In this document: positions 48,245 to 57,261 of the stretch, piece after piece | How the letters are laid out: each line of letters opens with the position of its first letter | How positions within the stretch are numbered: position 1 is the first letter of the stretch | Origin: Hymenobacter artigasi | GTDB lineage: Bacteria; Bacteroidota; Bacteroidia; Cytophagales; Hymenobacteraceae | Assembly (NCBI RefSeq): GCF_012275535.1 | Contig: NZ_JAAVTK010000003.1 | Location: 186,001 to 250,000 of the forward strand | DNA length: 64,000 bases | Reading direction: 5' to 3' | Notes under the pieces: model-generated | What the model was told of the DNA's origin: nothing | The model's input: the letters and a program-made list of their open reading frames with translations, nothing else | Databases searched by the model: none | Translations under genes and position numbers: made by a program

Positions 48245-50224
48245 TTAGTAGTTGCGCAGGGCCTGCACCTGCTCGCGCAGGCGCTGCTGGGGCAAAAACG
48301 CAGCCTCCAGCGGCGGCGCAAACGGAATGGCGGTATCCAGCGAGGCCACCCGGCGCACGGGCGCATCGAGGTGCTCGAAGCAATTCTCGCCAATCCAGGC
48401 CGCGATTTCGCCACCGATGCCGCCCGTCATCGTGTCTTCGTGCAGGATGAGGATGCGGCCGTTCTTCTCCACCGTTTTGCGCACCGCCTGCTGGTCCCAG
48501 GGCAGCAGGGTGCGCAGGTCGAGAATGTCGGCCGACACGCCCAGGTCCTGGCAGGTTTGCAGGGCCCAGCGCACGCCCATGCCGTAGGTGATGATGCTCA
48601 TTTCGGTGCCTTCGGCCGCCAACGCGGCCTGGCCGATGGGCGTGGTGTAGTACGCCTCCGGCACGGGGCCCGACAGGCTGCGATACAGCATCTTGTGCTC
48701 GAAATACAGCACCGGATTGGGGTCTTCAAACGCGGCGCAGAGCAGGCCCTTGGCGTCGTGCGGGTTGCTGGGGTACACCACTTTGAGGCCGGGCACGTGC
48801 GTGAACCACGCCTCGTTGCTCTGGGAGTGGAAGGGGCCGGCCGCGCTGCCCGCGCCGGTGGGCATCCGCACCACCACGTCGGCATTCTGGCCCCACCGGT
48901 AGTGGCTCTTGGCCAGGTTGTTCACAATCTGGTTAAAGCCGCAGGTCACGAAATCCGCAAATTGCATCTCGACCATGCTTTTCTTCTTTTTGATGCTCAG
49001 GCCCAGCCCAATGCCCACAATGGCCGACTCACACAGCGGCGTATTGCGCACCCGCGCCTTGCCGAATTCGGCCACAAAGCCTTCCGTGATTTTGAACACG
49101 CCGCCGTAGTCGGCAATGTCCTGGCCCATGAGCACGAGTTCGGGGTAGCGCGTCATGCTCTGCTTCATGCCCTCCGAGATGGCATCGATGAAACGGATTT
49201 CGCGGGTTGGAGCGTCTTGCGGCGCATCTGTGACGGGCGCTTCGAAGGGCTGGTACATATCGGCAATTTCCTCGGCGATGTCGGGCGTGGGCATCGGCTC
49301 AGCGTCGGCTTCCTGGAGGCCGGCCTCGATGGCGGCCTTGATTTTCTCGCGGATGCCGTGCTTGGCGGTTTCGGTGAGGATGCCTTCGGCCAGCAGCCAT
49401 TTCTCGAAGTTCTCCACCGGGTCTTTGGCAGCCCACTCTTCCATCAGGCTTTGGGGCACGTACTTGGTGCCGCTGGCCTCCTCGTGGCCGCGCATTCTAA
49501 AAGTCAATGCTTCCACCAGCACGGGGCGCGGGTTCTGGCGGAGGTCTTCGGCCAGGCGCTTCACGGTGGTGTACACTTCCAGCACGTTGTTGCCGTCGAC
49601 CTGCACGGCTTCCATGCCGTAGGCCGGGCCTTTGTCTACGAAGGACTTGAAGCGGAACTGCTCGTTGCTGGGCGTGCTCAGGCCGTAGCCGTTGTTCTCA
49701 ATCATGAAAATGACCGGGAGCTGCCACACGGCGGCCACGTTCAGGGCCTCGTGGAAGTCGCCTTCGCTGGCCCCGCCATCGCCGGAGTAGGTGAGCGTCA
49801 CCTTCGGCTTTTTATCGAGCAAATCGGCCAGGGCAATGCCACCGGCTACGGCCAGCTGCGGGCCGAGGTGCGAAATCATGCCCACGATGTGGTACTCGTT
49901 GGTGCCGAAGTGGAAGCTGCGGTCGCGGCCCTTCGTGAAGCCCAGGCGCTTGCCCTGCCACTGCGCGAACAGGCGGCCCAGCGGCACCTCGCGCCCCGTG
50001 AACACGCCCAGGTTGCGGTGCAGGGGCAGAATGTACTCGTCAGCGTCCAGGGCCAGGGTGCTGCCCACCGAAATGGCCTCCTGCCCGATGCCCGAAAACC
50101 ACTTGCTCACCTTGCCCTGGCGCAGCAGAATCAGCATTTTTTCCTCAATCAGCCGGGGGCGCAGCAGGTGCTGGTAGAGGTGCAGGAGGGTTTCGTTGGA
50201 TAGGTCGTGGCGGTCAAAAGTCAT
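48245..50224 (-). CDS. Fused alpha/beta E1 component of a 2-oxoacid dehydrogenase complex
   Basis: The 659-residue protein fuses the E1 alpha (about 1-320) and beta (about 345-659) subunits. The alpha part has the ThDP motif GDGGASEGDFHEALN and NNGYGLSTP; the beta part has FIDAISEGM, LMGQDIADYGGVFK, QFADFV and the late HEDTMTGGIGGEI. Such fusions are common in Bacteroidota and are usually annotated as branched-chain 2-oxoisovalerate or as pyruvate dehydrogenase E1; the substrate is not decided here. It catalyses decarboxylation and acyl transfer to the lipoyl arm of E2, which is not in the window. Confidence 0.93.
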   Translation of the reverse strand: MTFDRHDLSNETLLHLYQHLLRPRLIEEKMLILLRQGKVSKWFSGIGQEAISVGSTLALDADEYILPLHRNLGVFTGREVPLGRLFAQWQGKRLGFTKGRDRSFHFGTNEYHIVGMISHLGPQLAVAGGIALADLLDKKPKVTLTYSGDGGASEGDFHEALNVAAVWQLPVIFMIENNGYGLSTPSNEQFRFKSFVDKGPAYGMEAVQVDGNNVLEVYTTVKRLAEDLRQNPRPVLVEALTFRMRGHEEASGTKYVPQSLMEEWAAKDPVENFEKWLLAEGILTETAKHGIREKIKAAIEAGLQEADAEPMPTPDIAEEIADMYQPFEAPVTDAPQDAPTREIRFIDAISEGMKQSMTRYPELVLMGQDIADYGGVFKITEGFVAEFGKARVRNTPLCESAIVGIGLGLSIKKKKSMVEMQFADFVTCGFNQIVNNLAKSHYRWGQNADVVVRMPTGAGSAAGPFHSQSNEAWFTHVPGLKVVYPSNPHDAKGLLCAAFEDPNPVLYFEHKMLYRSLSGPVPEAYYTTPIGQAALAAEGTEMSIITYGMGVRWALQTCQDLGVSADILDLRTLLPWDQQAVRKTVEKNGRILILHEDTMTGGIGGEIAAWIGENCFEHLDAPVRRVASLDTAIPFAPPLEAAFLPQQRLREQVQALRNY

Positions 50225-50715
50225 GACGAAGTGGGTGGGTTAGGGTGGGCAAAGGTAGGAAAGCAGGGGCCGCGCCGGGCTACCTTTTGCGCAGGCTATC
50301 GGTTGGTGCTTTTCTTTTTGCCCGCACCCTGGTGGTCAGGCTCAGCTCGCCGAGGCACCTTTATTGCACTGGCAATTGTTTACTGGTGAAGCAGCGGGGC
50401 TCCGCCAAACCCAGCCCGACCGGCTAATGAACTGCCAGGCAGCATCATTATCGCCCGCAAAACCCGCATCCGGGCAGCTTCCGGAGGATGAGCACGAGGG
50501 AGCGAAAACGGATGGGAGGGCGAAAAACGTAGGAATCCCAAGGGAAAATCAGCACCTTGAGGCCTGACATCCATTCCTTCTTTCCCCCCAACGCTGCAAT
50601 CGTGTTTATCTGCTAATTTTTCATCATAATCCCCAGCAGCTTACCGTGGTAATTACCTGCCGCTGTCGGCGCACCCCACTCTTCCGGGCAGTTATCCGCT
50701 GCTTGCCGTCTATCT
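50225..50715. other. Gap between the E1 gene and the LytTR regulator
   Basis: About 490 bp without a gene I can support. It holds the minus-strand E1 promoter core (50250-50257). Short ORFs of 60-67 residues in it show no family motif. I see no strong terminator or long foldback here, which is unusual for this window. Confidence 0.5.
50250..50257 (-). promoter_or_regulatory. -7 promoter element of the E1 gene
   Basis: On the minus strand the bases read TACCTTTG, an exact match to the Bacteroidota core, 25 nt before the E1 ATG. Confidence 0.55.
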
Positions 50716-51435
50716 ATGGTCGACTTAATCCCGCTTACCTGCGTCATCGTAGACGACAACGAGATGAGCCGCCTGGCCCTGGAGCATTTTGTGGCCCTCA
50801 CCCCCGGCCTGGAGCTGGCCGCCACGCTGCCGGACGGCCTGGCCGCCCTGCACTTTCTGCAAACGCACCCGCCGGTTGACCTGCTGCTACTGGACATTGA
50901 AATGCCCCACCTCAACGGCCTGGAGCTGATTCGGATACTGCCCCAACCGCTGCCGGCCATTGTGCTGGTGACCTCGCACCAGAACTTTGCCGCCGAGGCC
51001 TTCGAGCTGCCCGTGGCCGACTACCTGCTGAAACCCGTGGACTACGTGCGCTTTTTGCAGGCCGTGCAGCAGGTGCGCGACTTTTGGCCGCGGGCCGCCG
51101 CCGCCCCCGCGCCCATTGCCGATAATGCCAACATTTTTGCCAAAGTCAACGGCCGGCTGGTTCGCATCAACTTCGACGAGGTGTTCTACATCGAGGCCCT
51201 GTCCACGTACTCAGTGCTGGTCACGGCCACGCACAAGCACATTGTGCACGTCACGCTCAAGAGCCTGGAGGAGCGGCTGCCGTTCAGCCACTTCGTGCGG
51301 GTGCACCGCTCCTACATTGCCAATACCCACCGCATCGACGCGGTAGACGACCACCAGCTGGTGCTGGGCCCCTATACCATCCCCGTGGGCAAGCTCCACA
51401 AAGCGGAGCTGATGCGGCGGCTGGCCCCGCTCTAG
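50716..51435 (+). CDS. LytTR family response regulator
   Basis: The 239-residue protein has a receiver domain (CVIVDDNEMSRLALEHF, phosphoacceptor Asp in LLLLDIEMPHLNGLEL, PVADYLLKPVDY) and a LytTR DNA-binding domain (VNGRLVRINFDEVFYIEAL, FVRVHRSYIANTHRIDAV). LytTR regulators often control surface, competence or virulence-like functions. The adjacent large hybrid kinase is convergent and overlaps it by 4 bp at the stop codons; whether it is the partner is unknown, since LytTR proteins usually pair with LytS/His_kinase-family kinases. Confidence 0.94.
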   Translation: MVDLIPLTCVIVDDNEMSRLALEHFVALTPGLELAATLPDGLAALHFLQTHPPVDLLLLDIEMPHLNGLELIRILPQPLPAIVLVTSHQNFAAEAFELPVADYLLKPVDYVRFLQAVQQVRDFWPRAAAAPAPIADNANIFAKVNGRLVRINFDEVFYIEALSTYSVLVTATHKHIVHVTLKSLEERLPFSHFVRVHRSYIANTHRIDAVDDHQLVLGPYTIPVGKLHKAELMRRLAPL

Positions 51436-53822
51436 CGGGCCGCGTCCAGGGTGGCCAACTCGGCCGGCAAGGCGGCCAGTACCCGGCCCACCACGCCGGC
51501 CAGCTGCGCCACGGCTTCCGCCAGCAGCTCCGGCGCAGGCATTGGGCACTGCGCCTTGGGATGCGCCTGGTTGAGAATATCCAGCGGAGCAGCTACGCCC
51601 GCAATGCCCAGAGCCAGCAAATTGGGCTTGATGTGGTGCGCTATTTCGGCGGCCTGCGCCCAGTGCAGGGTGGCGGCGGCCGCGTGCAGCTGCGCCAGGC
51701 TCACCGGCATGTTGGCCAGGAAGGAGCGCAGTATCTGCTCCACAAACGCGGGGCGGCCCTGCGACTGGCGGCGCAGGCGCGACAGGTCATAAAGCGGCGC
51801 TGCCGGCACTTCGAGCAAGGCCACCATTTTGTGGTACAGCACCTCCTCATCGAAGGGCTTGGCCAGGTAATCGTTCATGCCGGCGGCGAGGTAGTGCTCG
51901 ACATCTGACTGAAACGCATTGGCGGTGAGGGCAATAACCGGCGTATTGGCCCGGCGCGCATCGGGCAGCTGGCGCAGGTGCCGGGTCACGTCCACGCCGC
52001 TCATGCCGGGCATCTGGATATCCATCAGCACGAGGTCGTAGGTATTGGCTTCGAGGCAGGCCAGGCCGGCGGGGCCGTCCACGGCTTCTTCCAGCACCAC
52101 GCCCCAGGGAGCCAGCGTCATCTGGGCCACGGCCCGGTTTATTTCGTTGTCTTCCACCATCAGCACGCGCACCCCGGCCAGCTGGCGGGTGTCGTAGGCG
52201 GCGGTGAAGCCCTCGTCCAGCACCGGTACCGGGGCTTTGGGCAGCGTCACGCTAAACACAAACGTGGTGCCCTGGCCCACGGCGCTGGTCATGGTGAGGG
52301 TGCCGCCCAGCTGCGCCACCAGCGCCCGGGCAATGCTCAGCCCCAAGCCGGTACCGCCAAACTGGCGGCTGGTATCGGCATACGCCTGGGTGAAGCTCTC
52401 GAAGATGCGCTCCTGCTGGGCCGGGGCGATGCCAATGCCGGTATCGGCCACGCTGAACCGGGCCGTGAGGCTGTCGGCGGTTTCCGCCAGCAGCTCACTC
52501 GACACGTTGATGGTGCCGCGCTCGGTAAACTTGAGCGCGTTGCTTACCAAGTTGATAATGATTTGGTTGAGGCGGTGCGCATCGCCAATCACCCAGGGCT
52601 GGGGGCAGCTCACGCGCAGCGACTTGCCCTCAAAAACCAGCCCTTTCTCGGTGGCCTGCAACGCCAGCGGCTGGAGCGCGGCACTCACCGACTCGCAGAG
52701 GTTGAACGCCACCTGCTCCATTTCCAGCTTCCCGGAGCTGATTTTGGCCATATCGAGCACGTCGTTTACCACGCTCAGCAGGTGCTGCCCGGAGCGCTGC
52801 ATAATGTCGATGAGCTGCTGCTGGCGCGGGTCGAGCGGCGTTTTGGCCAAGTGGGCCGCCATACCCAGCACGCCGTTGAGGGGCGTGCGAATTTCGTGGC
52901 TCATGTTGGCCAGAAAGTTCTGGCGGGCCGTGGCGGCGGCTTCGGCGGCCAGCTGGGCCGCCTTTAGCTCGGTGATATCGGTGCTCACGCCCAGCACGTG
53001 CACCGTGCCGTCGGGGCGGTGCAGCGGGCGCTTCGTCGAGTGGTACCAGCGCATGCTGCCATCGGGCAGGGTGAAGCAGTCCTCCACCACTATTTCCTGG
53101 TCGCCATCCATTACCAGGGCATCAATTTCGGCGAAGCGGGCGAGCTCAGCATCCCGGGTCTGGCGGCGGCTTTCAGCATCGCCTTCCAACCGGGCAGCAA
53201 TGTAGAGCTCCTGAATGGCGCGGTTCTGAAACAGAAAATTGCCAGCCCGGTCGCGCACGTAAATCATGCTGGGCGTGGTGTCCAGCACCTGCCGCGTGAA
53301 GGCCTGCTCGTCGGCCAGGGCCTGCCGGGCTTGTTCCTGGTCAGTCACATCGAGGCCATAGCCGATAAACCACGCCAACGCCCCATCCGGCCCAAACACG
53401 GGTTGCAGGCGGCGCAGAAAATGGCGCGGGCCGGTGGGCTTGGCCACCACTTCGGTCCACTCTACCACTTGGCCGGCCTGGGCGCGGTCAAACAGGGCGC
53501 GGTGCCGGGGGGTGAATTCGGGCGGGCAGCTGGGCTGCGGGGCCAGTTCGGCCAGGGTCTTGCCCTGGGCGGCCTGGCGGGCGGCGGCGTCGGCCATGGC
53601 GGCCGGGTTGAGGTATTGAAAGCGGAATTCGGTATCGACCACCCCTATTTCGGATGGCAGGCTATGCAGGATGGTTTCGTAGAAATCCCGCTGCTGCGCG
53701 GCTGCCGCAGCTTCCTGGCGGGCCAGTGCCAATGCTTCTTCGAGAGCCGCGATACGAGCCACGGCCCCGGCAAGCGTAGCAGGGGCTTCAATGGCAAGGG
53801 CGGCGAGTAACGTTTCGGGCAT
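51432..53822 (-). CDS. Hybrid sensor histidine kinase with PAS, REC and Hpt domains
   Basis: The 796-residue protein starts at ATG 53822. A helical coiled region (about 10-45) precedes two PAS domains (about 50-165 and 170-290; LPSEIGVVDTEFRFQYLNPAAM, ARDRAGNFLFQN). HisKA has NMSHEIRTPLNGVLG (near residue 305), HATPase has NLVSNALKFT, DTGIGIAP and GTGLGLSI, the receiver has LMVEDNEINR and LVLMDIQMPGMSG (about 550-670), and the C-terminal Hpt has AHHIKPN (near 730). No transmembrane segment is seen, so it is a cytoplasmic phosphorelay kinase. It ends in a 4-bp overlap with the LytTR gene. Confidence 0.95.
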   Translation of the reverse strand: MPETLLAALAIEAPATLAGAVARIAALEEALALARQEAAAAAQQRDFYETILHSLPSEIGVVDTEFRFQYLNPAAMADAAARQAAQGKTLAELAPQPSCPPEFTPRHRALFDRAQAGQVVEWTEVVAKPTGPRHFLRRLQPVFGPDGALAWFIGYGLDVTDQEQARQALADEQAFTRQVLDTTPSMIYVRDRAGNFLFQNRAIQELYIAARLEGDAESRRQTRDAELARFAEIDALVMDGDQEIVVEDCFTLPDGSMRWYHSTKRPLHRPDGTVHVLGVSTDITELKAAQLAAEAAATARQNFLANMSHEIRTPLNGVLGMAAHLAKTPLDPRQQQLIDIMQRSGQHLLSVVNDVLDMAKISSGKLEMEQVAFNLCESVSAALQPLALQATEKGLVFEGKSLRVSCPQPWVIGDAHRLNQIIINLVSNALKFTERGTINVSSELLAETADSLTARFSVADTGIGIAPAQQERIFESFTQAYADTSRQFGGTGLGLSIARALVAQLGGTLTMTSAVGQGTTFVFSVTLPKAPVPVLDEGFTAAYDTRQLAGVRVLMVEDNEINRAVAQMTLAPWGVVLEEAVDGPAGLACLEANTYDLVLMDIQMPGMSGVDVTRHLRQLPDARRANTPVIALTANAFQSDVEHYLAAGMNDYLAKPFDEEVLYHKMVALLEVPAAPLYDLSRLRRQSQGRPAFVEQILRSFLANMPVSLAQLHAAAATLHWAQAAEIAHHIKPNLLALGIAGVAAPLDILNQAHPKAQCPMPAPELLAEAVAQLAGVVGRVLAALPAELATLDAAR

Positions 53823-54153
53823 AAAACAAGGGCAAGGGCAGCTAATAAAGGTCAGGAAGAAGCCGTATTTAGCGACTGGCAAGTAAGCCAACGGTCGATT
53901 TGGCCGGACCAACGGCGTTTTTTTCTGGTTGAACTGCCGGGCGCGGTTCCTGATAACGCTTTAGTCATCGGTTTCGCGTATGTGGCTGCGCCTCCCCCAA
54001 ATGCCCGGGCACCGCCAGCAAAGGCAGCAGCACCGGCGGACCGGTTTGCAAAGCCCGGTAGGTTTTTGGAGCCGCGGCAAACCCGCCGGGCTTTTCCGGG
54101 GTTAACAGCCTTGGGCGTGGCTCGTACCTTTAGCCCTTTCCATTGCTTTCCCT
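53823..54153. other. Gap between the hybrid kinase and the M16 peptidase
   Basis: About 330 bp between divergent genes with no gene or long foldback I can support. TACCTTTA at 54125-54132 is probably the -7 element of the peptidase gene, 21 nt before its ATG. Confidence 0.45.
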
Positions 54154-55407
54154 ATGATTCATTTCACCGAATTCACCCTCGATAATGGCCTGCGCTGCAT
54201 CGTGCACGAAGATTTCAGCACGCCCATGGCCGTGCTCAACGTGATGTACGACGTGGGCTCGCGCGATGAGGACGCCGAGCACACCGGCTTCGCGCACCTG
54301 TTTGAGCACCTGATGTTTTCGGGCTCCGTCAACATCCCCAGCTACGACGAGCCGCTGCAGCGCGTGGGCGGCGAAAACAACGCCTTCACCTCGGCCGACG
54401 TCACCAACTACTACCTCTCGCTGCCCGCCGCCAACCTCGAAACCGGCTTCTGGCTGGAAAGCGACCGGATGCTGAACCTGGCTTTCTCCGAAAACGGCCT
54501 CGAAGTGCAGCGCAAAGTAGTGGTGGAGGAGTTCAAGCAGAGCTACCTCAACCAGCCCTACGGCGACGTGTGGCTCCAGCTCAAGCCCCTTGCCTACCAC
54601 ACCCACCCCTACCAGTGGAACACCATCGGCAAGGAGATTGCGCACATCGAAAATGCCGTAATGGACGACGTGCGCGGCTTTTTCAAGAAGCACTACGCCC
54701 CGCAGAATGCCGTGCTGGTGGTGGCCGGGGCCGTGAGCGCCGCCACCGTGCGCCAGCTGGCCGAGAAGTGGTTCGGGCCCATTGCCGGCGGGCCGGCCTA
54801 CCAGCGCCAGCTGCCCCAGGAGCCCGCCCAGGCCGAGGCCCGTCACCTCACGGCCCAGGCCGAAGTGCCGCTCAGCGCCCTGTACAAGGCCTACCACATG
54901 CCCGCCCGGGGCGATGCCCGCTACCACGCCGTAGACTTGCTCAGCGACATGCTGGGCCACGGCAAATCGGCGCGGCTGCACCAGCGGCTGGTGAAGGAGC
55001 AGGCCCTGTTCAACAACATTTCGGCGTCGCTCACCGGCTCGCTCGACCCCGGCCTGCTCGTCATCAGCGGCAAGCTGAACGAGGGCGTGGACCTGAAAAC
55101 GGCCGATGCTGCCGTAGAGGCCGTGGTAGCCGAATTCCTGACCGGGGATGTGGACGCTTACGAGCTCGAAAAAGTAAAAAACCAAGCCGAAAGCAGCTTG
55201 GTTTTTGGCGAAATTGACCTTCTGAACCGCGCCATGAACCTGGCGTACAGCAAGCTGCAAGGCGACGCCAACTTGGTAAACGATGAAAGCCGCCGCATCC
55301 AGGCCGTGACCGTAGCCGACGTGCGCGCCATGGCCCAGCTGGTGCTCCGCCCCGAAAACTGCAATACGATGTACTACGAAGCCACTGCCGTAGCGGAACC
55401 GGCGTAG
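54154..55407 (+). CDS. M16 family zinc metallopeptidase
   Basis: The 417-residue protein is a single-unit M16 peptidase with the inverted zinc motif HLFEH (His48 to His52) and a downstream Glu in VVVEEF (about 127) that completes the site. VYDVGSRDE and NNAFTSADVTNYYLSLP are typical. The C-terminal inactive-like domain follows. M16 enzymes often work as an active/inactive pair; here only one is present. There is no signal peptide from this start, so it may be cytoplasmic. A short palindromic relic follows. Confidence 0.92.
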   Translation: MIHFTEFTLDNGLRCIVHEDFSTPMAVLNVMYDVGSRDEDAEHTGFAHLFEHLMFSGSVNIPSYDEPLQRVGGENNAFTSADVTNYYLSLPAANLETGFWLESDRMLNLAFSENGLEVQRKVVVEEFKQSYLNQPYGDVWLQLKPLAYHTHPYQWNTIGKEIAHIENAVMDDVRGFFKKHYAPQNAVLVVAGAVSAATVRQLAEKWFGPIAGGPAYQRQLPQEPAQAEARHLTAQAEVPLSALYKAYHMPARGDARYHAVDLLSDMLGHGKSARLHQRLVKEQALFNNISASLTGSLDPGLLVISGKLNEGVDLKTADAAVEAVVAEFLTGDVDAYELEKVKNQAESSLVFGEIDLLNRAMNLAYSKLQGDANLVNDESRRIQAVTVADVRAMAQLVLRPENCNTMYYEATAVAEPA

Positions 55408-55431
55408 ATTCTAGGACGGGTTGTTAAAAAC

Positions 55432-55462
55432 CGGTCATGCTTCGCGGCGCTCTGCATGACCG
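55432..55462. repeat. Small hairpin, relic of the CACGTCATGC family
   Basis: GGTCATGC pairs with GCATGACC around a 13-nt centre containing TTCGCGGCGCTCT, which recalls the inner part of the elements at 15999 and 22748. It lies between the M16 gene and the convergent small secreted gene. Confidence 0.6.
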
Positions 55463-55496
55463 TTGATGTGGCGCTAGATGACCAGGTGATATCTTA

Positions 55497-55871
55497 CTAG
55501 CGCTTGATTTTTACCTTGGTTTTGCCGGGGGCTACCGGCACATTGCTGTCGCGGCTGAGGGTGCTGTTGGCGGGCTTAACGTAGCGGGGGCGCGGGGTGC
55601 GGTTGTCGTTGTAGCCGCCGTTGTTCTGGTAGCCCACCTGCTTGCGCATGGGCACGCCGGGCGCGAGGTAGGCCGTACCATCCTTAATATCCTGCGACAC
55701 ACCGGCCCCGTAGGGCTTGCCGGTGTGGGGGTTGATATTGGGGGCCCGGCGAGCCCCCCGCGTGGAGTAGGGCGCGATTTTTTTGCGGGCGGTACGGGTT
55801 CCGGTTTGCGCATTGGCCCCGGTTACGGCAAACGTAGCCAGCAGCAGCGTGACGAAAAAGTAGCGTAGCAT
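55497..55871 (-). CDS. Small secreted basic protein with APGxP motif, member 1
   Basis: The 124-residue protein has a signal peptide (residues 1-21, ending GANAQ). The mature part is basic and disordered-looking, with AYLAPGVPMRKQVGYQNNGG and a Lys-rich end (KTKVKIKR). The motif Y-x-A-P-G-x-P is shared with the next three minus-strand genes. No named family is recognised. It is the last of four tandem monocistronic units. Confidence 0.68.
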   Translation of the reverse strand: MLRYFFVTLLLATFAVTGANAQTGTRTARKKIAPYSTRGARRAPNINPHTGKPYGAGVSQDIKDGTAYLAPGVPMRKQVGYQNNGGYNDNRTPRPRYVKPANSTLSRDSNVPVAPGKTKVKIKR

Positions 55872-56006
55872 CGATGGATTATTAAAAAAGTGAAGTGATG
55901 GGAAAGTGACTGCCCCGACGGGCCGAAAGCGAACCGGCTCCCGTCATACGCACCACGGCCCACAGCGGGTGAAGTCGAACGACGGAAGCCGAATGGCAAT
56001 ACGCAA

Positions 56007-56041
56007 GGCGGCCCGGTCGGGATTTACCCAACCGGGCCGCC
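56007..56041 (-). terminator. Hairpin after APGxP gene 2
   Basis: GGCGGCCCGGT pairs with ACCGGGCCGCC, just downstream of the stop at 56053 on the minus strand. There is no T run, so it may be only a stabilising stem. Confidence 0.5.
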
Positions 56042-56052
56042 ACCGGGCCGAA

Positions 56053-56475
56053 TTAGTTGCCGAGCGTGGTCTGGCTGCTGGTAGCCGACTTGCGGGGCGG
56101 GCGCACGCTGTAGGGCACCATGCCGTTGCTGGTGCGGATGTGCACCGGCATGCCGGGGGCCGCATACACGTTGGCGTTGTCAATTTCGCCCCGCGAGGTG
56201 CTCGCACCTGGGGCAACGGCGCCCCAGCCGCCGTCGGTGGCGGATGTGGTGCTGGCCACGGCAGTTTGCGTGGTTTCGAGGGGAGGCCAGCCGTCATTCA
56301 TCACGGCCGTGGTGGGGGTGGTTTTGAGGGCTACGCGGCGGGCTTTTTTGGCGGCGCGGGCCGTGGCTTTTACCGATTTGGTGGTCTTCTTTTTGGCGGC
56401 GATGGGCGTGGTCTGGGCACTGGCTTCAGCCAATAGGAACACCGACAAGGCAAGGGTAAGGATGGAGCGGAACAT
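56053..56475 (-). CDS. Small secreted basic protein with APGxP motif, member 2
   Basis: The 140-residue protein has a signal peptide (residues 1-20, ending ASAQ), then a strongly basic Ala/Lys/Thr stretch (AAKKKTTKSVKATARAAKKA, histone-like) and a C-terminal part with VYAAPGMPVHIRTSNGMVPY. The signal (FRSILTLALS) is close to that of member 3 (IRSILTLTLV), supporting common descent. Function is unknown. Confidence 0.7.
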   Translation of the reverse strand: MFRSILTLALSVFLLAEASAQTTPIAAKKKTTKSVKATARAAKKARRVALKTTPTTAVMNDGWPPLETTQTAVASTTSATDGGWGAVAPGASTSRGEIDNANVYAAPGMPVHIRTSNGMVPYSVRPPRKSATSSQTTLGN

Positions 56476-56580
56476 GGCTGAAGGAAAAAGAAGTGGGGAG
56501 GGAAAAGTTGGTTCGTGTAGCTGTTAGGGTACATTTCGAAAAGCGTGCCAACTTTATCTTCTTCCTGCCCGGCCCACGCA

Positions 56581-56624
56581 AAACGGCCCGGTTGGTGCGC
56601 AAACGCATACCAATCGGGCCGTTT
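56581..56624 (-). terminator. Hairpin after APGxP gene 3
   Basis: AAACGGCCCG(G)TTGGTGCG pairs with CGCATACCAATCGGGCCGTTT, 26 nt beyond the stop of the gene at 56650 (minus strand). Confidence 0.65.
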
Positions 56625-56649
56625 CATCGACAAAATCCGGAATAAGACC

Positions 56650-56994
56650 TCAGCGCGGCGACAGCGTTGTGCCGCCTTTGGTGGTGTGGCGGCCGGCTGC
56701 CTTACCATCATACGGCCCAACTTTGCCCTCGGGCACTACAATGGGCTGGCCTGGAGCCGCATAAATACTTTGCGTCTGGCCTTTGGTGCTCGTCGGCAAA
56801 TCGGCCATGGTACCGGTTGAGGTAATGGTAGCCGGCCGGGCAGTCCGGGTCGGTTGGCGCATGGCAGCTTTGGTACGCGTGGTGGTTTTGGGCGTGGTTT
56901 CGCGGGCGGCAGTTTTGGTAGCGGGGGCCGTTTGGGCGGAGGCTTCCGTAGCCAGGGCCAGCACCAGAGTCAGCGTTAGGATGGAGCGAATCAT
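56650..56994 (-). CDS. Small secreted basic protein with APGxP motif, member 3
   Basis: The 114-residue protein has a signal peptide (residues 1-20), a Thr/Lys/Arg-rich low-complexity stretch (TAARETTPKTTTRTKA) and the segment IYAAPGQPIVVPEGKVGPY. The layout is the same as member 2. Function is unknown; the mature protein looks disordered apart from the motif region. Confidence 0.7.
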   Translation of the reverse strand: MIRSILTLTLVLALATEASAQTAPATKTAARETTPKTTTRTKAAMRQPTRTARPATITSTGTMADLPTSTKGQTQSIYAAPGQPIVVPEGKVGPYDGKAAGRHTTKGGTTLSPR

Positions 56995-57155
56995 AAGCGA
57001 GGGTTTGGGTAATGAGGGACAGGATGTTCAAAAAACCCGCGCCGCAACGCGACCCGGTTCCAGGCATACGCGAAACCCGGCGGCGGGGTCCACGCCCACG
57101 GCCTACCCAGCGCCAGCAGCCCGCCGCCGCACCAGACTCATTAGAGACAGCATGA

Positions 57156-57214
57156 AAAACAGCAGAAAGCCCGGCCGGCCCTTTTCAGGACCCGGCCGGG
57201 CTTTCTGCTGTTTT
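57156..57214. terminator. Perfect long hairpin after APGxP gene 4
   Basis: The arms 57156-57179 and 57191-57214 are exact 24-nt reverse complements ending in A and T runs, about 48 nt beyond the stop of the gene at 57262 (minus strand). Confidence 0.88.
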
Positions 57215-57261
57215 GAAGATTTCAACGGGTAAACAGCCTTTCAGCTTACCCCGCACTACGA

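Noticed and set aside
48371..50203. A 610-residue plus-strand ORF opposite the E1 gene
   Set aside because: It is a high-GC antisense shadow of a gene with full ThDP motifs.
50225..50715. Short ORFs in the gap before the LytTR gene
   Set aside because: They have 60-70 residues, no start signals, no motif and overlap each other in several frames.
54130..55260. A 376-residue minus-strand ORF opposite the M16 gene
   Set aside because: Antisense shadow; the plus frame has HLFEH and conserved blocks.
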